Part shown: positions 31,012-34,057 of the stretch, one piece after another | How positions within the stretch are numbered: position 1 is the stretch's first letter | Layout: each line of letters opens with the position of its first letter | Assembly (NCBI GenBank): GCA_030403585.1 | Contig: JAUEPE010000069.1 | Location: forward strand, 1 to 34,057 | DNA: 34,057 nt | Origin: Frankia sp. RB7 | GTDB lineage: Bacteria > Pseudomonadota > Alphaproteobacteria > Rhizobiales > Xanthobacteraceae | Direction: 5' to 3' | Notes under the pieces: generated by a model | Seen by the model: only the letters and a program-made list of their open reading frames with translations | The model's database searches: none | What the model was told of the DNA's origin: nothing | Translations under genes and position numbers: made by a program

Positions 31012-32130
31012 ATGCGGACAACATCGGTCGGCGTCTTCAAGGTCGCCACCAGGGGACCCGGCGACGTTTCCGGCCTCATGCGCCTGATCGGCTCCGGCGC
31101 GATCGATCCGGCTGCCATCCTGGCGATCCTCGGCAAGACCGAGGGCAATGGCGGCGTCAATGATTTCACCCGGGAATATGCCGTCGCTGCTCTGTGCTCG
31201 GCGCTGGCCCCGAAACTTGATCTGATGCCGCACGAGGTCGAGCAGCGCATCGCGTTTGTGATGTCCGGCGGCACCGAGGGCGTGCTCAGCCCGCACATCA
31301 CGGTGTTTACGCGCCAGCAGGTTGCGAAGCCGCCCGCGGGCATCACCGGCAAGCGCCTGAGCATCGGCATGGCGCAGACGCGCGATTTTCTGCCTGAAGA
31401 GCTTGGCCGCTCGGCACAGATCACCGAGACCGCCAGGGCCGTGAAGGCCGCGATAGCGGATGCCGGCATCGTTGATCCCACTGATGTCCATTTCGTCCAG
31501 ATCAAGTGCCCGCTGCTGACCAGCGAGCGCGTCGAGGCGGCGGCCGCGCGCGGCAACAAGACGGCGACGATCAGCGCCTACAGCTCGATGGCCTATTCGC
31601 GCGGCGCCTCCGCGCTCGGGGTGGCGGTCGCGCTCGGCGAGATCGCTTCCGACATCGGCGATGACGTCGTGCTGCGGCGCTACGATCTGTTCTCGAAAGT
31701 CGCCTCGACCTCGTCAGGGATCGAGCTGATGCACAACGTCGTCATCGTTCTCGGCAATTCGGAAGGCTCAGCGAGCGAATTCGAGATCGGGCATGCCGTG
31801 ATGAGCGACGCGATCGATGCCGCGGCGGTGACCGAAGCTCTGAGAGGCGTCGGACTTGGTGGCGTTGGACTTGGCGCGCAGGCAAAACCGGGCCGCGAGC
31901 TCGTCAACATCCTCGCCAAGGCCGAGGCCTCGCCTGATGGCACCGTGCGCGGCTTCCGCCACACCATGCTGGAAGACACCGATATCAGCTCGACACGCCA
32001 TGCCCGCGCAGCGGTCGGCGGCCTGATCGCCGGGCTCGCGGGCACCAGCGCAGTCTACGTCTCCGGCGGCGCCGAGCATCAGGGACCGGCCGGCGGCGGA
32101 CCCGTTGCGGCCATCGTACGACTGTCCTAA
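31012..32130 (+). CDS. atzD: Cyanuric acid amidohydrolase (AtzD/TrzD family, ring-opening)
   Basis: The 372-aa product has the three-fold repeated AtzD/barbiturase fold. Each repeat supplies a Lys/Ser pair: Lys42 (LGKTEGNGG) and Ser85 (VMSGGTEG), Lys165 (VQIKCPLL) and Ser235 (TSSGIELMHN), Lys303 (ILAKAEASP) and Ser351 (VYVSGGAEHQGP). The enzyme opens the s-triazine ring of cyanuric acid, giving carboxybiuret, which decays to biuret. The related barbiturase uses the same fold, so barbituric acid is the main alternative substrate; conserved AtzD-like residues favour cyanuric acid. The amidase 110 bases downstream is a likely next-step enzyme. Confidence 0.9.
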   Translation: MRTTSVGVFKVATRGPGDVSGLMRLIGSGAIDPAAILAILGKTEGNGGVNDFTREYAVAALCSALAPKLDLMPHEVEQRIAFVMSGGTEGVLSPHITVFTRQQVAKPPAGITGKRLSIGMAQTRDFLPEELGRSAQITETARAVKAAIADAGIVDPTDVHFVQIKCPLLTSERVEAAAARGNKTATISAYSSMAYSRGASALGVAVALGEIASDIGDDVVLRRYDLFSKVASTSSGIELMHNVVIVLGNSEGSASEFEIGHAVMSDAIDAAAVTEALRGVGLGGVGLGAQAKPGRELVNILAKAEASPDGTVRGFRHTMLEDTDISSTRHARAAVGGLIAGLAGTSAVYVSGGAEHQGPAGGGPVAAIVRLS

Positions 32131-32240
32131 AGCGCGATGACCTCTCCGCCCGGCGCAACCCTGCCCTTCGCGCCGGCTCAGTTGATTCAGGCGGGCCCTT
32201 GCGAAAAAGGTGGCGCCGCTATCCAAAGGGATTTGACTTC

Positions 32241-33710
32241 ATGACTTTGCCGATGAGCTGGAACGAATGGGCACAGCACGATGGCGTGGGCTTGGCGGCG
32301 CGCGTCCGCAAGGGCGAGCTGACGGCGAAGGAACTGGCACGCCAGGCCGCCGCGGCCGTTGCCAAGGTCAATCCGACGCTGTCGGGCGTGGTCGAGCTGT
32401 TCGATGACGTGATCGCCGATCCCACCAAGGACGGCGCCAATCTCGGCGGGCCGTTTGCCGGCCTTCCCTTCCTGATGAAGGATCTCGGCCCAACCATGAA
32501 GGGCCGGCTTCAGGAGATGGGCTCGCTGCTGATGCGCGGCAATCGCGCCGCGGCCGACACGTTCCTGACCGGCAAATTCCGTCAGGCAGGCCTCAACCTG
32601 ATCGGACGCACGACGACGCCGGAATTCGGCGTATGCAGCTCGGCCGACAATCCCGCCGTCTATGTCACCCGCAACCCCTGGAATACCGGCTACACCACCT
32701 GCGGTTCGTCGGCGGGCAGCGCCGCGATGGTCGCGGCCGGTGTGGTGCCGATCGCGCATGCGACCGACGGCGGCGGCTCGATCCGTATCCCCGCCGGCGT
32801 CAACGGCAATATCGGGCTGAAGGTGTCGCGCGGCGTGTTCTCGCTGGCGCCGCACATGTCGGATCTCACTGGCCTCGTCTCGATCCAGGGCTGCCAGTCG
32901 CGTACGGTGCGCGACACCGCCGCTTTCGTCGACAATGCCCGCGGGCCGGCACCCGGCGAGTTCATGCCGTTCTGGACCACGGCGCAGCCTTACAGCGAGA
33001 TGATCAAGCGCGATCCGTCAAAGCTGCGCATCGCGCTCTCGCATACCTGGGGCGACTATACCGCGACGCCGGAGATCGCAGCCGAGCTGGAGAAGACCGG
33101 CCGCTTCCTCGAAGGCCTCGGCCATCACATCGACTACGCTCTGCCCGAACTCGATTTCCGCGCCGCCTTCGAAGCGCAGACCACCTGCTATATCTCGAAC
33201 TTTTCGGTTGTGATCTCCAACATGCTGGCCGCCCGTGGACTGGAGCGCCCGCCGGAAGATCTGATCGAGCCCATGAACATCAGGATCTGGGAAGCCGGCC
33301 GCCACACGACTTTCGCTGAGCGCGCGAAGATGCAAGGCGTCTTCAACACGACGTCGCGCGGCTTCGGCAGTTTCTTCGAGCAGTGGGACGTGATCCTGAC
33401 GCCGATCACCGCGCTGCCGACACCGAAGGTCGGCACCAGAGAATATCTCACCATCTCCGACAATCCTGACGTGCTCGATTGGTTCGGCAATCTCTGGCGC
33501 TTCTTCGCCTTCACGCCGCTGGCCAATCTCTGCGGCATGCCGGCAATCTCGATGCCGATGGCCGCGCAAGAGCACGGCCTGCCGCTCGGCATCCAGGCCA
33601 TTGCGAAGCAGGCCAATGACGGCCTGCTTCTGCAACTCGCCGCCCAGATCGAGCGCGCGCTCGACGGCAAATGGAACGGCGGCCATAAGCCGAAGGTGCA
33701 TGTCGGCTAG
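32241..33710 (+). CDS. Amidase signature family enzyme
   Basis: The 489-aa product carries the Ser-cisSer-Lys triad: Lys80 (PFLMKDLG), cis-Ser156 in TTCGSSAGSAAMVAAG and the nucleophile Ser180 in DGGGSIRIPAG. The C-terminal part (CGMPAISMPMA, LPLGIQAIAK) is typical. AtzE and AtzF, which act on carboxybiuret and allophanate, belong to this family. Here the protein follows the cyanuric acid hydrolase, so cleavage of an amide from that pathway is plausible but not proven. The ATG at 32241 is used; a second ATG at 32253 is possible. Confidence 0.88.
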   Translation: MTLPMSWNEWAQHDGVGLAARVRKGELTAKELARQAAAAVAKVNPTLSGVVELFDDVIADPTKDGANLGGPFAGLPFLMKDLGPTMKGRLQEMGSLLMRGNRAAADTFLTGKFRQAGLNLIGRTTTPEFGVCSSADNPAVYVTRNPWNTGYTTCGSSAGSAAMVAAGVVPIAHATDGGGSIRIPAGVNGNIGLKVSRGVFSLAPHMSDLTGLVSIQGCQSRTVRDTAAFVDNARGPAPGEFMPFWTTAQPYSEMIKRDPSKLRIALSHTWGDYTATPEIAAELEKTGRFLEGLGHHIDYALPELDFRAAFEAQTTCYISNFSVVISNMLAARGLERPPEDLIEPMNIRIWEAGRHTTFAERAKMQGVFNTTSRGFGSFFEQWDVILTPITALPTPKVGTREYLTISDNPDVLDWFGNLWRFFAFTPLANLCGMPAISMPMAAQEHGLPLGIQAIAKQANDGLLLQLAAQIERALDGKWNGGHKPKVHVG

Positions 33711-33725
33711 GCTCGACTTCGCGTC

Positions 33726-33931
33726 CTAGCCGGCACCCTGCGCGATCGCCTTGTCGGCGCGCCCGCGCGAGACGCCTTGCTCCGCGAGCAGGCGCGCTGC
33801 CGGGCTTCGCGATTCGGTAAACAAGGCAACAAGCGCATTGGCGCCGGTCACCGCGGCATGGCCGACCTCCTGGGCGTGGAGCGCGGCGCGTTCATCGACG
33901 CGCTTGAACGCCGCCGTCGGCTCGGCGTTTC
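33726..33931 (-). pseudogene. Clp N-domain (ClpA-type) gene truncated by IS66
   Basis: Reading from 33931 leftwards, the frame encodes AEPTAAFKRVDERAALHAQ, then VTGANALVALFTESRSPAAR and a short end, RGRADKAIAQGAG. This matches the second half of the ClpA/ClpB N-terminal domain (compare TGANVLVALFSE). The upstream half is replaced at 33932 by the end of an IS66-type element, and no start codon is left in frame. No AAA+ part follows, so the intact gene was probably a stand-alone Clp-N domain adaptor. Confidence 0.7.
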
Positions 33932-34057
33932 GTAAGCATCCGGCGAAGACCGCGCGCGGGTCATTTTGGCTCAGGCGGCTTGATCAACGTTCCGGATGGC
34001 AGAGCGCCAAGTCCATGGCAGCAGTTCGTCGAGCCTTTGGACGGGATGCTCTGCGAT
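33932..34057 (-). mobile_element. IS66-family element, 3' end only
   Basis: The element's end reads GTAAGCATCCGGCG from 33932, as in IS66 terminal inverted repeats. The transposase 3' end lies 39 bases inside it. The rest is beyond the window edge. The 8-bp target duplication expected for IS66 cannot be checked without the other end. Confidence 0.65.
33971..34057 (-). CDS. tnpC: IS66 transposase (TnpC), C-terminal fragment (runs off the right edge)
   Basis: The last 28 residues read IAEHPVQRLDELLPWTW, then RSAIRNVDQAA and a stop. HP-x-R-x-DELLPW is a strong signature of the IS66 TnpC C-terminus. The catalytic domain is outside the window, so activity cannot be judged. Confidence 0.75.
   Translation of the reverse strand: MAEHPVQRLDELLPWTWRSAIRNVDQAA

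Overview
The window looks like chromosome from a Bradyrhizobium-type alphaproteobacterium (Nitrobacteraceae). The evidence is high GC with strong GC3 bias, a lemA/TPM cluster, PimC/PimD-like acyl-CoA dehydrogenases, an AtzD-type cyanuric acid hydrolase, and several palindromic intergenic repeats of the kind scattered through Bradyrhizobium genomes. The genus is an inference from sequence style and gene families. No 16S rRNA or other marker gene is present.

Layout. 1-199 is the 5' end of an IS481-type element (minus strand). 231-354 is a block of hairpin repeats. 402-3211 (minus) holds a 54-aa membrane peptide, a secreted protein with one CxxCH motif, and a membrane-anchored coiled-coil protein with a clear terminator. 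3481-4661 (plus) is a two-gene unit, a stand-alone cNMP-binding domain and a metallo-beta-lactamase-fold hydrolase, with start and stop overlapping. 4772-6780 (minus) is lemA followed by two TPM-domain genes. 6953-10169 (plus) is an acyl-CoA operon: a crotonase-fold protein lacking both usual catalytic glutamates, then a small and a large acyl-CoA dehydrogenase subunit. 10243-15367 holds a form II CoxL-like molybdoprotein, a DapA-family aldolase, an unknown 91-aa protein on the other strand, and a Tat-signal VOC protein. 15548-16782 is an HtrA/PDZ protein that has lost its catalytic His and Ser, overlapping a LuxR-type regulator.

The most interesting region is about 16944-28206, an 11.3-kb integrated element. 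It has a tyrosine integrase at its left edge, an AlpA-like regulator, a TOPRIM primase/RecA-like helicase, a cluster of GAAACC repeats with a large palindrome (possible replication origin), an HK97-type major capsid protein, a P27-type small terminase, several small unknown genes, a coiled-coil regulator candidate behind paired palindromic operators, and zinc-finger proteins. It has no portal, large terminase, prohead protease or tail genes. That is the profile of a phage satellite that makes its own capsid protein and small terminase and would borrow the rest from a helper phage. A near-identical 16-bp direct repeat brackets it. Its right end is packed with hairpins, including a duplicated block and palindromes sharing the core GCTACTAGC.

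After the element the chromosome resumes with tex (minus), then a cyanuric acid hydrolase and an amidase (plus) that probably act in the same degradation route. The window closes with a ClpA N-domain gene (minus) cut by an IS66-type element whose 3' end runs off the window. No rRNA, tRNA or CRISPR array was seen.
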